DNA from: Pseudomonas sp. P5_109
GTDB taxonomy: Bacteria > Pseudomonadota > Gammaproteobacteria > Pseudomonadales > Pseudomonadaceae
Assembly (NCBI RefSeq): GCF_034009455.1
Contig: NZ_CP125380.1
Span: 4,415,501-4,479,500 of the forward strand
Direction: 5' to 3'
DNA length: 64,000 nt
Shown here: positions 37,593 to 49,757 of the stretch, one piece after another
Layout of the letters: each line of letters starts with the position of its first letter
Numbering within the stretch: position 1 is the first letter of the stretch
The notes under the pieces: generated by a model
What the model saw: the letters and a program-made list of their open reading frames with translations, nothing else
Database searches by the model: none
Told to the model about the DNA's origin: nothing
Made by a program: the position numbers and the translations under genes

Positions 37593-38999
37593 CTAGCGCA
37601 CCAGCCGCCCGGCCAACGCCTTGGCCTGGCTCGCCACATCGGTGACGGCGGTACTTTCCCACCACATGCCGCGCAACGGCGGGCCCATGGCGAACAATCG
37701 GCTGACGGGCTGGCCCTCGGCGTTCAGGACGACGCCATCAACCTCTGCGGCAATGCCCAATGCCAACGGCCCGGGCCGCACCAGGCCACGGGCGAGCAGT
37801 TGCCGGGGCAACGGTCGCGCGACCCGGCGCCAGTCGTATTCGATACCGCTGGAGTTGATCAGGGCGGCACCGTTGACCACACAGGTCTGCGCCTCGCCGC
37901 GCCGCCGCAGGCGGATACTGACGCCGTCGCCCGTTGAAGGCTCGAGCCCCTTGAACGAAGCCGCGTGAATACACAGCCGCCCTTCTTTATATAGGCGCTC
38001 CACCAGTTCGGCACTCAAGGGTGGCGAGCGGTGGTGATGGCTTTCCCACCACGGCCGTACATGTCGCACGAACTGCCGACGCTGCGCATCCGTCGCCTGA
38101 TGCCATAAGCGGCCGATATGGGCCCGCACCGTGTCCAGTGGTGCCTGCCAGTCAATGCCCTGGGCGATGGCGTCCCGACAGTGTCGACGCAGTTCACGCA
38201 TCAACTGCCGGGGTGTGCGGATGTCCTGGTCCTCGGCGAGAAAATCCACCCAGGCCGGTGGCTGGCGGCGCACATGGGGCAGCAGGCCATGGCGGGAAAA
38301 CACTTCGATCGGCCCGCGATGCCCGGCCTGTTCGAGGGAGACCACGGCGTCGACCATGGTCAGGCCCGAGCCGATGATCATGACCGTCGATTGCGGATCG
38401 AGCCGCTGCATGGCCGCTACGTCCCAAGGATCGAGGGCGGCGGCGTTCAAGCCACTGGACCGGGTTTGTGGCGTGCGCGCGGCGGGAAACATTCCGGTGG
38501 CCAGTACCGCAAAAGCGCCCTGCAAGCATCGGTCATCGCTCAAGGTCAACCGTACGGCGTCGGCATCGGCTTGCAAATCGACCACCTCGGCCTGCACATG
38601 CTCGACCGTCGAACCGTTCAGTGCGCCCACCGCCTGCGCTTCTGCCAGGCGCTGCCGGGCGTACAGGCCGAAAATCCCTCGCGGTGGAAACAGTTCGCTG
38701 ATCGGCACGTGCTGCCGGTCCGATTCCGGCCAGCCGCCCGCCTCGATGTATTCGGTCAACCATTGGGTCAGGTCGTCGGGGTTGTCCGGGTCGACACTCA
38801 TCCGTGCCGCGTTGCCATTGAGCGTATGGCCCAACTCCACCGCGCTGTAGGCTTCGCCCCGCCCCAACTCGGCCCGGGGCTCGATCACCAGCACCCGGCG
38901 CCGGCCTGGCAAACGCATCAACTGCGCCGCCAGCATCGCGCCACTGAGGCCGCCACCGACAATCAGGATCTCGGCGTCATTGGTCAAGGTCTGGCCCAT
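37593..38999 (-). CDS. FAD/NAD(P)-binding protein (NAD_binding_9 type)
   Basis: A 468-residue flavoprotein-like protein. The dinucleotide-binding motif is VGGGLSGAMLAAQL at residues 14-27 (GGGxSG), with ERHPRAELG-like acidic strand end VIEPRAELGRG. A second nucleotide motif is VMIIGSGLTMVDAVV in the middle. The GEAYS and NGNAARMSVD blocks are typical of the family that contains uncharacterised hydroxylase-like enzymes. Reaction and substrate unknown. It lies 14 bases upstream of nothing related: the XRE-cupin regulator gene at 39014 reads in the same direction and may be co-transcribed with it. Confidence 0.8.
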   Translation of the reverse strand: MGQTLTNDAEILIVGGGLSGAMLAAQLMRLPGRRRVLVIEPRAELGRGEAYSAVELGHTLNGNAARMSVDPDNPDDLTQWLTEYIEAGGWPESDRQHVPISELFPPRGIFGLYARQRLAEAQAVGALNGSTVEHVQAEVVDLQADADAVRLTLSDDRCLQGAFAVLATGMFPAARTPQTRSSGLNAAALDPWDVAAMQRLDPQSTVMIIGSGLTMVDAVVSLEQAGHRGPIEVFSRHGLLPHVRRQPPAWVDFLAEDQDIRTPRQLMRELRRHCRDAIAQGIDWQAPLDTVRAHIGRLWHQATDAQRRQFVRHVRPWWESHHHRSPPLSAELVERLYKEGRLCIHAASFKGLEPSTGDGVSIRLRRRGEAQTCVVNGAALINSSGIEYDWRRVARPLPRQLLARGLVRPGPLALGIAAEVDGVVLNAEGQPVSRLFAMGPPLRGMWWESTAVTDVASQAKALAGRLVR

Positions 39000-39013
39000 C
39001 CTGCTCTCCCTGT

Positions 39014-39589
39014 TCAGATCACCACATTGCGCACAAAACGCGCCGCCACCGCCCCATCGTTGCGATAACAGTGCGGTTGGTTGCTGGCGAACATGAAGAA
39101 TTCACCGGTGGCGATATGCTGTGGCTGGTCGCCGAGCATAACGGTCAGGCAACCTTCGAAGACATAAATCTGCTCGCTCCAGCCATCGGCGTCCGGTTCC
39201 GACGGATACACCTCGCCCGGTTGCAGGCACCACTCCCACTGCTCGACTTCACGGCTGGCCTGGGCCTTGGAGAGCAACACCGCCTTGCTGCCGGGGATGG
39301 TGCCGGTCCAGGCCAGCTCGTTGATACGGCTGGGATCGCGGGCGTCGGGCGCCTGGATCAAATCACTGAAGGCGACGTCGAGGGCTTCGGCCACCCGATC
39401 GAGGGTGGTCAGGCTGACGTTCTTTTCCCCCGCCTCGATCGCCACCAGCATTCGCCGGCTGACACCGGACTTTTCGGCGAGCGCCGTCTGGCTCAGGTCG
39501 GCGGCATGACGCAAACGACGGACGTTTTGACTGACGTGCTGGAGGACTGATGCCCGCTGGGTAGAATCTTTGTGCACTATATTGCTCAC
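39014..39589 (-). CDS. XRE-family regulator with C-terminal cupin domain
   Basis: A 191-residue DNA-binding protein. The helix-turn-helix (about 20-75) reads VRRLRHAADLSQTALAEKSGVSRRML. A cupin domain (about 115-190) with the pattern IYVFEGCLTVMLGD and NQPHCYRN follows. Such proteins usually control adjacent transport or amine catabolism genes and sense a small ligand through the cupin. The start is uncertain: GTG 39589 (taken) or GTG 39577; neither has a strong ribosome site. It is divergent from the EamA transporter gene, which is the likely target, and may co-transcribe with the FAD enzyme gene. Confidence 0.85.
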   Translation of the reverse strand: MSNIVHKDSTQRASVLQHVSQNVRRLRHAADLSQTALAEKSGVSRRMLVAIEAGEKNVSLTTLDRVAEALDVAFSDLIQAPDARDPSRINELAWTGTIPGSKAVLLSKAQASREVEQWEWCLQPGEVYPSEPDADGWSEQIYVFEGCLTVMLGDQPQHIATGEFFMFASNQPHCYRNDGAVAARFVRNVVI

Positions 39590-39614
39590 TGAGTGGGGTT
39601 GGGCAGTATACTGC
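39574..39614. promoter_or_regulatory. Pair of GCA-N-TATA-N-TGC palindromes between divergent genes
   Basis: GCACTATATTGC at 39574-39585 and GCAGTATACTGC at 39603-39614, 29 bp centre to centre. The second is a perfect 12-bp palindrome. They lie at the start of the XRE-cupin gene and before the transporter, as expected for auto- and cross-regulation by that protein. Confidence 0.55.
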
Positions 39615-39661
39615 GCAACATTCGACGCATTGTGCGTCCCCCTCCAGTAGCGTGCAAGGTC

Positions 39662-40597
39662 ATGACGTCGGTGAACTCCCCAAAGGCTTCTTCCCGTTTT
39701 ACAAGGTTCAGCAAGGCCGAGTGCGTGCTGGTGCTGATCACCATGGTCTGGGGCGGTACCTTCCTGCTGGTCCAGCACGCGATGACCGTCAGCGGCCCGA
39801 TGTTTTTCGTCGGCCTGCGCTTTGCCGCCGCCGCGAGCATCGTCGCGCTGTTTTCCTGGCGTCACCTGCGCGACCTGACCTGGTTCGAACTCAAGGCCGG
39901 GTCGTTTATCGGCGTGGCGATCATGCTCGGCTACGGTTTGCAGACGGTCGGCCTGCAAAGCATTCCCAGCAGCCAGTCGGCGTTCATTACTGCGCTGTAC
40001 GTCCCTTTTGTGCCGTTGCTGCAATGGCTGGTGCTGGGGCGACGCCCGGGGTTGATGCCGAGCATCGGCATCATGCTGGCCTTTACCGGGCTGATGCTGT
40101 TGTCCGGGCCGGCCGGTGCATCGTTCAACTTCAGCCCCGGTGAAATCGCCACCTTGATCAGTGCCGTGGCCATTGCGGCCGAGATCATCCTGATCAGCAC
40201 CTATGCCGGCCAGGTCGACGTGCGTCGGGTGACGGTGGTGCAACTGGCGGTCACTTCGGTGCTGTCGTTCTTGATGGTGGTGCCGACCAACGAGGCGATT
40301 CCGAACTTCTCCTGGTTGCTGCTGTGCAGCGCGCTGGGCCTCGGTGCGGCCAGCGCGGCGATTCAAGTAGCGATGAACTGGGCACAGAAAAGCGTGTCAC
40401 CGACCCGCGCCACGCTGATCTATGCCGGCGAGCCGGTCTGGGCCGGGATTGTCGGGCGCATTGCCGGGGAACGCCTGCCGGCGATTGCCTTGGTCGGCGC
40501 CGGGTTGATTGTGGCGGCGGTGATAGTCAGTGAGTTGAAGACCAAGGGTAAGGCGGCTGCGGCGGAGGAAGCGCTGGAAGAGGAAACTCAGCGATAG
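39662..40597 (+). CDS. DMT-family (EamA) transporter
   Basis: A 311-residue inner-membrane protein with ten hydrophobic helices in two EamA repeats (MVWGGTFLLVQ in the first, the second around residues 150-290). Such carriers export metabolites or amino acids; the substrate is unknown. ATG 39662 follows AAGG, and a longer frame from 39593 would start within the palindrome region. The C-terminus is Ala/Glu/Lys-rich. Divergent from the XRE-cupin regulator. Confidence 0.88.
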   Translation: MTSVNSPKASSRFTRFSKAECVLVLITMVWGGTFLLVQHAMTVSGPMFFVGLRFAAAASIVALFSWRHLRDLTWFELKAGSFIGVAIMLGYGLQTVGLQSIPSSQSAFITALYVPFVPLLQWLVLGRRPGLMPSIGIMLAFTGLMLLSGPAGASFNFSPGEIATLISAVAIAAEIILISTYAGQVDVRRVTVVQLAVTSVLSFLMVVPTNEAIPNFSWLLLCSALGLGAASAAIQVAMNWAQKSVSPTRATLIYAGEPVWAGIVGRIAGERLPAIALVGAGLIVAAVIVSELKTKGKAAAAEEALEEETQR

Positions 40598-40628
40598 ACC
40601 GCTGGTTCTGCATGGCTGGATAGGCCGC

Positions 40629-40690
40629 CTTCGCGAGCAAGCCCGCTCCCACATTTGACCGCGTCTGTGGGAGCGGGCTTGCTCGCGAAG
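40629..40690. repeat. REP pair (BIME)
   Basis: Inverted REP cores around a 16-base spacer, downstream of the transporter gene and before the Mrp operon. Confidence 0.95.
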
Positions 40691-40834
40691 GGGCCGGCAC
40701 AGGCGCCCCCTCTCTTAAACAATGTGAATCAGGACTTTTCCGTCTACCGTGTAGGATTCTGCGACAGCTTGGCGTTTGGTGATCCGGGAGCTGGCACGTA
40801 TGATGCTTCACAAACTTCCGCAGATTAGAAGCCT

Positions 40835-43752
<2,918 letters not shown>

Positions 43753-43753
<1 letters not shown>

Positions 43754-44097
43754 TGGAAGAAGTCATCGCAATCGCCATCGGCGTACTGGCCGCGTCCGGT
43801 GTCTGGCTGATCCTGCGCCCACGGACGTTCCAGGTGGTCATGGGCCTGTGCCTGTTGTCCTACGGCGTCAATCTGTTCATCTTCAGCATGGGCAGCCTGT
43901 TCATCGGCAAGGAGCCGATCATCAAGGACGGCGTACCGCAGGACCTGTTGCACTACACCGACCCGTTGCCGCAAGCCCTGGTGCTGACCGCGATCGTCAT
44001 CAGCTTCGCCATGACCGCGCTGTTCCTGGTGGTGTTGCTGGCGTCCCGGGGCCTGACCGGCACCGACCATGTAGATGGCCGGGAGCCTAAGGAATGA
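43753..44097 (+). CDS. mrpC: Mrp antiporter subunit C
   Basis: A 114-residue NuoK-like protein with three membrane helices. Diagnostic features are YGVNLFIFSMG and the DPLPQALVLTAIVISFAMTAL helix with its conserved Pro-Gln-Ala-Leu. The start overlaps the previous stop (TGATG). It assembles with subunits A and D in the membrane complex. Confidence 0.95.
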
Positions 44098-45779
44098 TGG
44101 CGATGACCCACCTGATCGTCGCGCCCATTCTGCTGCCGCTGCTGACCGCCGCAATCATGCTGATGCTCGGCGAGAAGCACCGCCCGCTCAAGGCGAAAAT
44201 CAATCTGTTCTCCAGCCTGCTCGGGCTGGGCATTGCCGTGGCGTTGTTGCAATGGACACAAACCACCGGCGTGCCCGGCTCCATCGGTGTGTACCTGCCG
44301 AGCAACTGGCAAGTGCCGTTCGGCCTGGTGCTGGTGGTCGATCGCCTGTCGGCGCTGATGCTGGTGCTGACCGGCATCATCGGTGTCAGTGCCCTGCTGT
44401 TTGCCATGGCCCGCTGGGACAGCGCCGGTTCGAGCTTTCACGCGCTGTTCCAGATCCAGTTGATGGGCCTTTACGGCGCGTTCCTCACCGCCGACCTGTT
44501 CAACCTGTTCGTGTTCTTCGAGGTGTTGCTGGCCGCGTCCTACGGGCTGATGCTCCACGGTTCGGGCCGGGCGCGGGTGTCGTCGGGGCTGCATTACATC
44601 TCGATCAACCTGCTGGCTTCGTCGCTGTTCCTGATTGGCGCGGCGCTGATCTATGGCGTCACTGGCACCCTGAACATGGCCGACCTGGCGGTAAAAATCC
44701 CCCTGGTGTCCGCAGCCGATCGCGGCTTGCTGCACGCCGGCGCGGGGATCCTGGCCGTCGCGTTCCTGGCCAAGGCCGGCATGTGGCCGCTGAACTTCTG
44801 GCTGGTGCCGGCCTATTCCTCAGCAAGCGCGCCGGTGGCGGCGATGTTCGCGATCATGACCAAGGTCGGCATCTACACCTTGCTGCGCCTGTGGACGTTG
44901 CTGTTCTCCGCCCAGGCCGGGGCGTCGGCATTCTTTGGCGGTGAATGGCTGATCTACGGCGGCATGGCGACGATCGTCTGCGCCGCCATTGCGATCCTCG
45001 CCGCGCAACGCCTGGAGCGCATGGCCAGCCTGAGCATCCTGGTGTCGGCGGGCATTCTGTTGTCGACCATCGGTTTCGCCCAGCCGAACCTGGTCGGCGC
45101 GGCGCTGTTCTATCTGTTCAGCTCGACCCTGGCGTTGAGCGCACTGTTCCTGCTGGCCGAACTGATCGAGCGCTCGCGCTCGGCCAACGAAGTCCTGCTC
45201 GAAGATGAAACCGAACTGCTGCCCCGGCCACTGGAATCCCTGCATCCGCCCAAAGGCATCAACCTCGACGACGAACAAAAAGCCGTGGTCGGCCAGGTGA
45301 TTCCCTGGACCATGGCGTTTCTCGGCTTGAGCTTCATCGCCTGCGCCTTGCTGATCATCGGCATGCCGCCGCTCTCCGGGTTTATCGGCAAACTCGGGCT
45401 GATCGGTGCGCTGCTCAATCCGCTCGGCCTGGGCAACAGCGGCGACGAACCGATTTCCAACGCGGCGTGGGGCCTGTTGGCGTTGTTGATCTTGTCCGGC
45501 CTGGCATCGCTGATCGCGTTCTCGCGCTTGGGTATCCAGCGCTTCTGGACGCCAGCGGAACGTCCCTCCCCCCTGCTGCGACGCTTCGAATGCGTGCCGA
45601 TCTTTGCACTGTTGGCCTTGAGCATTGCGCTGACCTTCAAGGCCGACCCGCTGCTGCGTTACACCCAGGCCGCCGCCGATGCCTTGTACAACCCGCAGCA
45701 ATACGTGATGGCGGTGCTCGACACGCGCGTCGTACCGAACCCGACGGCCAAGGCGACCCCGCAGGAGGTGCAACCATGA
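44094..45779 (+). CDS. mrpD: Mrp antiporter subunit D
   Basis: A 561-residue NuoM/N-like antiporter subunit with about fourteen helices. The core contains LFNLFVFFEVLLAASYGLML and the FLAKAGMWPLNFWLVPAYSSA helix with the conserved Lys used for proton translocation. Length is slightly above the family norm through a hydrophilic loop near residues 365-405. It overlaps both neighbours by four bases. The start is ATG 44094; a second in-frame ATG lies three codons on. Confidence 0.95.
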   Translation: MMAMTHLIVAPILLPLLTAAIMLMLGEKHRPLKAKINLFSSLLGLGIAVALLQWTQTTGVPGSIGVYLPSNWQVPFGLVLVVDRLSALMLVLTGIIGVSALLFAMARWDSAGSSFHALFQIQLMGLYGAFLTADLFNLFVFFEVLLAASYGLMLHGSGRARVSSGLHYISINLLASSLFLIGAALIYGVTGTLNMADLAVKIPLVSAADRGLLHAGAGILAVAFLAKAGMWPLNFWLVPAYSSASAPVAAMFAIMTKVGIYTLLRLWTLLFSAQAGASAFFGGEWLIYGGMATIVCAAIAILAAQRLERMASLSILVSAGILLSTIGFAQPNLVGAALFYLFSSTLALSALFLLAELIERSRSANEVLLEDETELLPRPLESLHPPKGINLDDEQKAVVGQVIPWTMAFLGLSFIACALLIIGMPPLSGFIGKLGLIGALLNPLGLGNSGDEPISNAAWGLLALLILSGLASLIAFSRLGIQRFWTPAERPSPLLRRFECVPIFALLALSIALTFKADPLLRYTQAAADALYNPQQYVMAVLDTRVVPNPTAKATPQEVQP

Positions 45780-46264
45780 AGCGCCTGTTTCCTGCGCCCT
45801 TGCTGTCGCTGGCCTTGGGGCTGCTGTGGCTGTTGCTGAACCTGTCGACAAGCCCCGGCAATCTGCTGCTGGGGGCGGCGCTGGGGTTTTGTGCGCCGCT
45901 GATGATGCGCAGGCTGCGCCCGCTGCCGGTGCGCATCCGTCGTCCCGGGGTGATCCTGCGCCTGGTCCTGGTGGTCGGGCGTGATGTGCTGGTGTCCAAC
46001 CTCGCCGTGGCCTGGAACGTACTCAACGCCGGTCGCCGCCCGCCCCGCTCGCGATTCATCAAGGTGCCACTGGACTTGCGCGACGCCAACGGCCTGGCCG
46101 CGCTGTCGATGATCACCACGGTGGTGCCCGGTACGGTCTGGTCGGAGCTGGCGCTGGACCGCAGCATCCTGCTGTTGCATGTCTTCGACCTGGACGATGA
46201 GGCGCTGTTCATCCAGCACTTCAAGGCGACCTACGAACGTCCGTTGATGGAGATCTTCGAATGA
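45776..46264 (+). CDS. mrpE: Mrp antiporter subunit E
   Basis: A 162-residue membrane protein with two or three N-terminal helices and a cytoplasmic MnhE domain (TTVVPGTVWSELALDRSILLLH, residues about 115-137). AGGAGG lies just before the ATG, which overlaps the preceding TGA. It is needed for stable assembly or full activity in characterised Mrp systems. Confidence 0.93.
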   Translation: MKRLFPAPLLSLALGLLWLLLNLSTSPGNLLLGAALGFCAPLMMRRLRPLPVRIRRPGVILRLVLVVGRDVLVSNLAVAWNVLNAGRRPPRSRFIKVPLDLRDANGLAALSMITTVVPGTVWSELALDRSILLLHVFDLDDEALFIQHFKATYERPLMEIFE

Positions 46265-46539
46265 GCCCGTTGCTGTCGAACGCGATCCTGCTGAGCCTGT
46301 TCTTCTTTTCCCTGGCGATGATCCTGACCCTGATCCGCCTGTTCAAGGGGCCGTCGGCCCAGGACCGGGTCCTGGCGCTGGACTACCTGTACATCGTCGC
46401 GATGCTGATGATGCTGACGCTGGGTATCCGTTATGCCAGTGACACCTACTTCGAGGCGGCGCTGCTGATTGCACTGTTTGGTTTCGTCGGCTCGTTCGCC
46501 CTGGCGAAATTCCTGCTGCGTGGTGAGGTGATCGAATGA
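46261..46539 (+). CDS. mrpF: Mrp antiporter subunit F
   Basis: A 92-residue protein with three membrane helices, matching MnhF: LIRLFKGPSAQDRVLALDYL includes the conserved GP-x4-DRVxALD signature. Both ends overlap adjacent genes by four bases. Confidence 0.94.
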   Translation: MSPLLSNAILLSLFFFSLAMILTLIRLFKGPSAQDRVLALDYLYIVAMLMMLTLGIRYASDTYFEAALLIALFGFVGSFALAKFLLRGEVIE

Positions 46540-46898
46540 ATACGCCATTGTCGTTGTGGGTGGAAGTCCCGGTGGCGATCCTGCTGGTGCTCGGCAGCCT
46601 GTTCGCATTGATCGGTGCCACGGGCCTGCTGCGCATGAAAGACTACTTCCAGCGCATGCACCCGCCGGCCCTGGCCTCGACACTCGGGGCCTGGTGCGTG
46701 GCATTGGCTTCGATCATCTACTTTTCGGCGCTCAAGTCCGCGCCGGTACTGCACGCCTGGCTGATTCCGATCCTGCTGGCGATTACCGTGCCGGTGACCA
46801 CCTTGCTGCTGGCCCGGGCGGCGCTGTTCCGCAAACGCATGGCTGGGGATGATGTGCCGGCCGAGGTGAGCAGTCGGCGGACCGAGAGCGGTAGTTAG
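46536..46898 (+). CDS. mrpG: Mrp antiporter subunit G
   Basis: A 120-residue protein with three helices. The family signature GATGLLRMKDYFQRMHPPALASTLG is present (residues 26-50, cut here for description). It closes the operon; a REP pair follows about 30 bases after the stop. Confidence 0.94.
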   Translation: MNTPLSLWVEVPVAILLVLGSLFALIGATGLLRMKDYFQRMHPPALASTLGAWCVALASIIYFSALKSAPVLHAWLIPILLAITVPVTTLLLARAALFRKRMAGDDVPAEVSSRRTESGS

Positions 46899-46928
46899 AC
46901 CAAGGATTTGTATTGACTGGGCCGGCCT

Positions 46929-47004
46929 CTTCGCGAGCAAGCCCGCTCCCACAGGTTATGTGTGGTCACCCTCGATCACTGTGGGAGCGGGCTTGCTCGC
47001 GAAG
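46929..47004. repeat. REP pair (BIME) after the Mrp operon
   Basis: Inverted REP cores separated by about 28 bases between the convergent Mrp operon and the small membrane protein gene at 47041. Confidence 0.95.
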
Positions 47005-47040
47005 GCTATAGACCAGCCAATACATCATGACCGGCCTGTC

Positions 47041-47478
47041 TCAAATCCAGGCCACCGCCAACAACCCCGCCCCCAGCACCACACACAACGGCGAGTAAAC
47101 CCAGGTGTCGAGCCGGGCAAACTTCGAGCCTTTGACCTCCTTGAAAAACCCCACCAGCTCCGAATCGCCAATGGCCCGGGCAAACAGCAAAATCGCAATC
47201 GCGCTGATCAACCACTGCAATGACCAGTGATGCAAGGGTGGCAGGCACCAACCCACCCGAAAGCACACCAGCACGGCAATCAACAGCAACATCCCGGCCA
47301 CCACCAGGGTGATCCAGCCGCGTGGCTTGAACGCCGGTCGCAGTTGCGCGCTGCCCTCCTGCGGTACTTGCGGGACCGCCGCCACCGCCGCCCACTCACC
47401 ACCCAGCGCCCAATACACATGCACCAGACTGATCGCCGCGAAGATCGTCACCAGCCACTGAGCCAACAACAAGGTCAT
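47041..47478 (-). CDS. DUF3995-like small membrane protein
   Basis: A 145-residue protein with four hydrophobic helices and a short loop after the first (HVYWALGGEW, PAFKPRGWITLVVAG). The pattern HxYWALGG matches the DUF3995 family as I know it. No function is known. It is monocistronic, convergent with the Mrp operon. Confidence 0.75.
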   Translation of the reverse strand: MTLLLAQWLVTIFAAISLVHVYWALGGEWAAVAAVPQVPQEGSAQLRPAFKPRGWITLVVAGMLLLIAVLVCFRVGWCLPPLHHWSLQWLISAIAILLFARAIGDSELVGFFKEVKGSKFARLDTWVYSPLCVVLGAGLLAVAWI

Positions 47479-47579
47479 GGTTCAGAGATCCTTGAAAGGG
47501 ATATGAACAGAACAGGCTAGTCGGCTTTTCCCGAAGTGCGCGAGCAAGTGCAAGACCAAAAGTGCATACCCGCGCCCGC

Positions 47580-48593
47580 TCACATTCCGACGGAGACTTT
47601 ATCCGCCACGTCCTTGGGCAGCCAGGCCCGCCAGACGTCCGGATGAGCCTTCATGAAGGCCTCCGCGGCCTGACGTGGCGGTGTATGTTTCTCGCTCATT
47701 TCGGCCAGCGCTTTATTCAGGGGATCGATCGGAAACTCGACCTTGGCGAAGAACTCGGCAATCTGCGGATATTGTTTCTGAAACGGAGTGGACACACCGA
47801 TCGACAGCTTGGAGGCCAGGGAGCGGGTTGGCTGTGGGTTGGGGTTGTCGGCGTCGGTCAGGGTCTTCCAGGCTTCGGCGTCGAACGGTGGCTCTTCGAG
47901 CTGGATCAGCTTGAAGCGGCCGAGCAACGGCGTGGGCGACCAATAGTAAAACAGCACCGGCTTGCCACGATGAATCGACGAACTGATTTCGGCATCCAGT
48001 GCCGCGCCCGAACCGCTGCGGAAATTCACGTAGCTGTCATCCAGCCCATAGGCCATGAGCTTCTGCTTGTTGACCACTTCCGAGGTCCAGCCGATGGGGC
48101 TGTTGAGGAAGCGTCCCTTGGTCGGGGCTTCCGGATCCTTGAACACGTCCTTGTATTTCGGCAGGTCGCTGACACTGCGCAGGTCCGGCGCCAGCGGCTT
48201 GATGCCCTTGGCCGGGTCGCCCTTGATCACATACTCCGGCACCCACCAGCCTTCGGTAGCGCCCTTGACCGTGTCGCCGAGGCTGACGACCTTGCCTTCG
48301 GCTTCCGCCTTGACCCACACGGGGCTGCGACCGGCCCACTCTTCGCCAATGACCTGGATGTCATTGTTGGCCAGCGCGGTTTCCAGGGTGATGGTGGTAC
48401 CCGGCAAGGTATCGGTCGGCAGCCCGTAGCCCTTCTCGACAATGATGCGCAGGACATCGGTAATCAGGCTGCCACTTTCCCAGTTCAGGTCGGCGAAGTG
48501 GATCGGCGCCTGTGCGGCAAACACCGGGGCGGGTATCGCCAGCAAACCGAAAGTGGCCAGGACAGCGGCCAGCAACCGTCGAAATCCGTTCAT
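47580..48593 (-). CDS. Glycine betaine/choline-type ABC substrate-binding protein
   Basis: A 337-residue periplasmic protein of the OpuAC/ProX family. The signal ends near VFA (about residue 26). Family blocks are FADLNWESGSLIT, GTTITLETALANNDIQVIGEEW and ATEGWWVPEYVIKGD, with the aromatic WW pair typical of quaternary-amine pockets. GAGGTG lies eight bases before ATG 48593. No permease or ATPase is adjacent, so it probably feeds a transporter encoded elsewhere. Confidence 0.88.
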   Translation of the reverse strand: MNGFRRLLAAVLATFGLLAIPAPVFAAQAPIHFADLNWESGSLITDVLRIIVEKGYGLPTDTLPGTTITLETALANNDIQVIGEEWAGRSPVWVKAEAEGKVVSLGDTVKGATEGWWVPEYVIKGDPAKGIKPLAPDLRSVSDLPKYKDVFKDPEAPTKGRFLNSPIGWTSEVVNKQKLMAYGLDDSYVNFRSGSGAALDAEISSSIHRGKPVLFYYWSPTPLLGRFKLIQLEEPPFDAEAWKTLTDADNPNPQPTRSLASKLSIGVSTPFQKQYPQIAEFFAKVEFPIDPLNKALAEMSEKHTPPRQAAEAFMKAHPDVWRAWLPKDVADKVSVGM

Positions 48594-48711
48594 GCTTTTG
48601 CACCTCGTGCTGTTCACAGCAATAGCAGGATGGCCTGGCAGTAGACCGCGAAGCCTCTGAATACTCAGTCCAATGACTGTAGTAGAGGTTCCTGCTTTCG
48701 AGGTGCGTGGA

Positions 48712-48915
48712 TCAATTTTCGGAAGTTTCCTGCAAACGCATCAGCTCCCGCCTGACCATGCTGGCGTAAGGCGCCGGTTGCAGCTGGTAAAGCCGTGACG
48801 CCACCCAATTCAGCCAGGCTCCCTGCAGAATGGTCTTCTGCTCGAACAGCTGCCGCGCTTCGTCTTGAGCGCTGGCCAGGTTATGTTCGTGGAAGTCGGC
48901 GCGGGTCAGGGTCAT
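48712..48915 (-). CDS. Small hypothetical protein
   Basis: A 67-residue soluble protein rich in Gln, Arg and Leu, with helical character throughout (EARQLFEQKTILQGAW). ATG 48915 overlaps the stop of the upstream gene (TGATG), which is strong evidence that the pair is expressed together. No family recognised. Confidence 0.65.
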   Translation of the reverse strand: MTLTRADFHEHNLASAQDEARQLFEQKTILQGAWLNWVASRLYQLQPAPYASMVRRELMRLQETSEN

Positions 48916-49364
48916 CACTCGCTGGCCTTGAAGGTCACCAGTTCGCCCTTGCGCCACTTGGCCACTTTGGTGGTCACGGCTTTCAGGGTCTTGGTCAGGC
49001 CTTCCTGCAACTGTTGATGCGCGGCAAATACCATCACCACGCTGTGACCTTCCTTGAATACGACCCCCTGACCGTCGGCCGTGGTCACGAAGGCGTAATC
49101 GCCAATGCCGTAAACCGTCAGCTTGATGTCGCGGAATTTGATGTCCAGCTTGCCGCCTTCGCGACTGGGCAACACTGACGCGCTGAAATGATCGCCGACC
49201 TTGAGTTTGAGTCCGGGTTTGTCGTCCACCACCAGGGCTGATTCGGTGTCGATTTCGGCAATGTAAATGCCTTCAGCGTTCTGTTCGGTGATGTAAACGA
49301 AACGTGACTGAAACTGCTTGACCAGCTTTGCGCGCAAATCACCCAGCACGAACAAAGCATGCAT
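48915..49364 (-). CDS. Hypothetical protein coupled to the gene at 48712
   Basis: A 149-residue soluble protein of mixed beta/alpha type (KQFQSRFVYIT, GIYIAEIDTE, KLDIKFRDIKLTVYG). I do not recognise the family. ATG 49364 is the first start with plausible protein sequence after it; further upstream codons in this frame look non-coding. It leads a two-gene operon. The gap 49365-49799 upstream has no supported gene but has two hairpins near the next gene's start. Confidence 0.6.
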   Translation of the reverse strand: MHALFVLGDLRAKLVKQFQSRFVYITEQNAEGIYIAEIDTESALVVDDKPGLKLKVGDHFSASVLPSREGGKLDIKFRDIKLTVYGIGDYAFVTTADGQGVVFKEGHSVVMVFAAHQQLQEGLTKTLKAVTTKVAKWRKGELVTFKASE

Positions 49365-49727
49365 ATCGAGATTACTTACTGCCAAGGAAACATCCCCACA
49401 TCTGAAAAATGGTGCCATGCGCGAAAAACAGACGCATAGCCAAAAAAGCGGCAATGCCGACGGTTGTAGCCGAAGAACCCGGATTGAAGTCCTGAATGAG
49501 CAGAGCGCTCACCCTTCACGAAGCTTGAGAAGACTACTGGAACGTCACTCGCGTCGTCCTGACTGGCGTTCGTCACAGGCTGAAGGAAAACACCCTTCCT
49601 GCTGCCAGAAAATTATGGACTATCAACTTCGGGGAAAAATCTCATCAAGATAAAATCTTTTCCTACATATCGTCCGCAAAAAATTGCTTTAGATAAACAT
49701 CACTCACCCACCAGTGAGGGTGATTCT

Positions 49728-49743
49728 AGAGCAGCGATGCTCT
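49728..49743 (+). promoter_or_regulatory. Hairpin with GCGA tetraloop
   Basis: AGAGCA-GCGA-TGCTCT: six-pair stem closed by a GNRA-type loop, 56 bases before the small gene at 49800. Probably in its leader RNA. Confidence 0.45.
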
Positions 49744-49757
49744 TGGAGACTAGCCAA

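Noticed and set aside
49318..49653. 111-codon plus-strand frame in the 49.4-49.8 kb gap
   Set aside because: Low-complexity Arg/Ser/Gln content, no ribosome site, overlaps the 5' end of the gene on the other strand.
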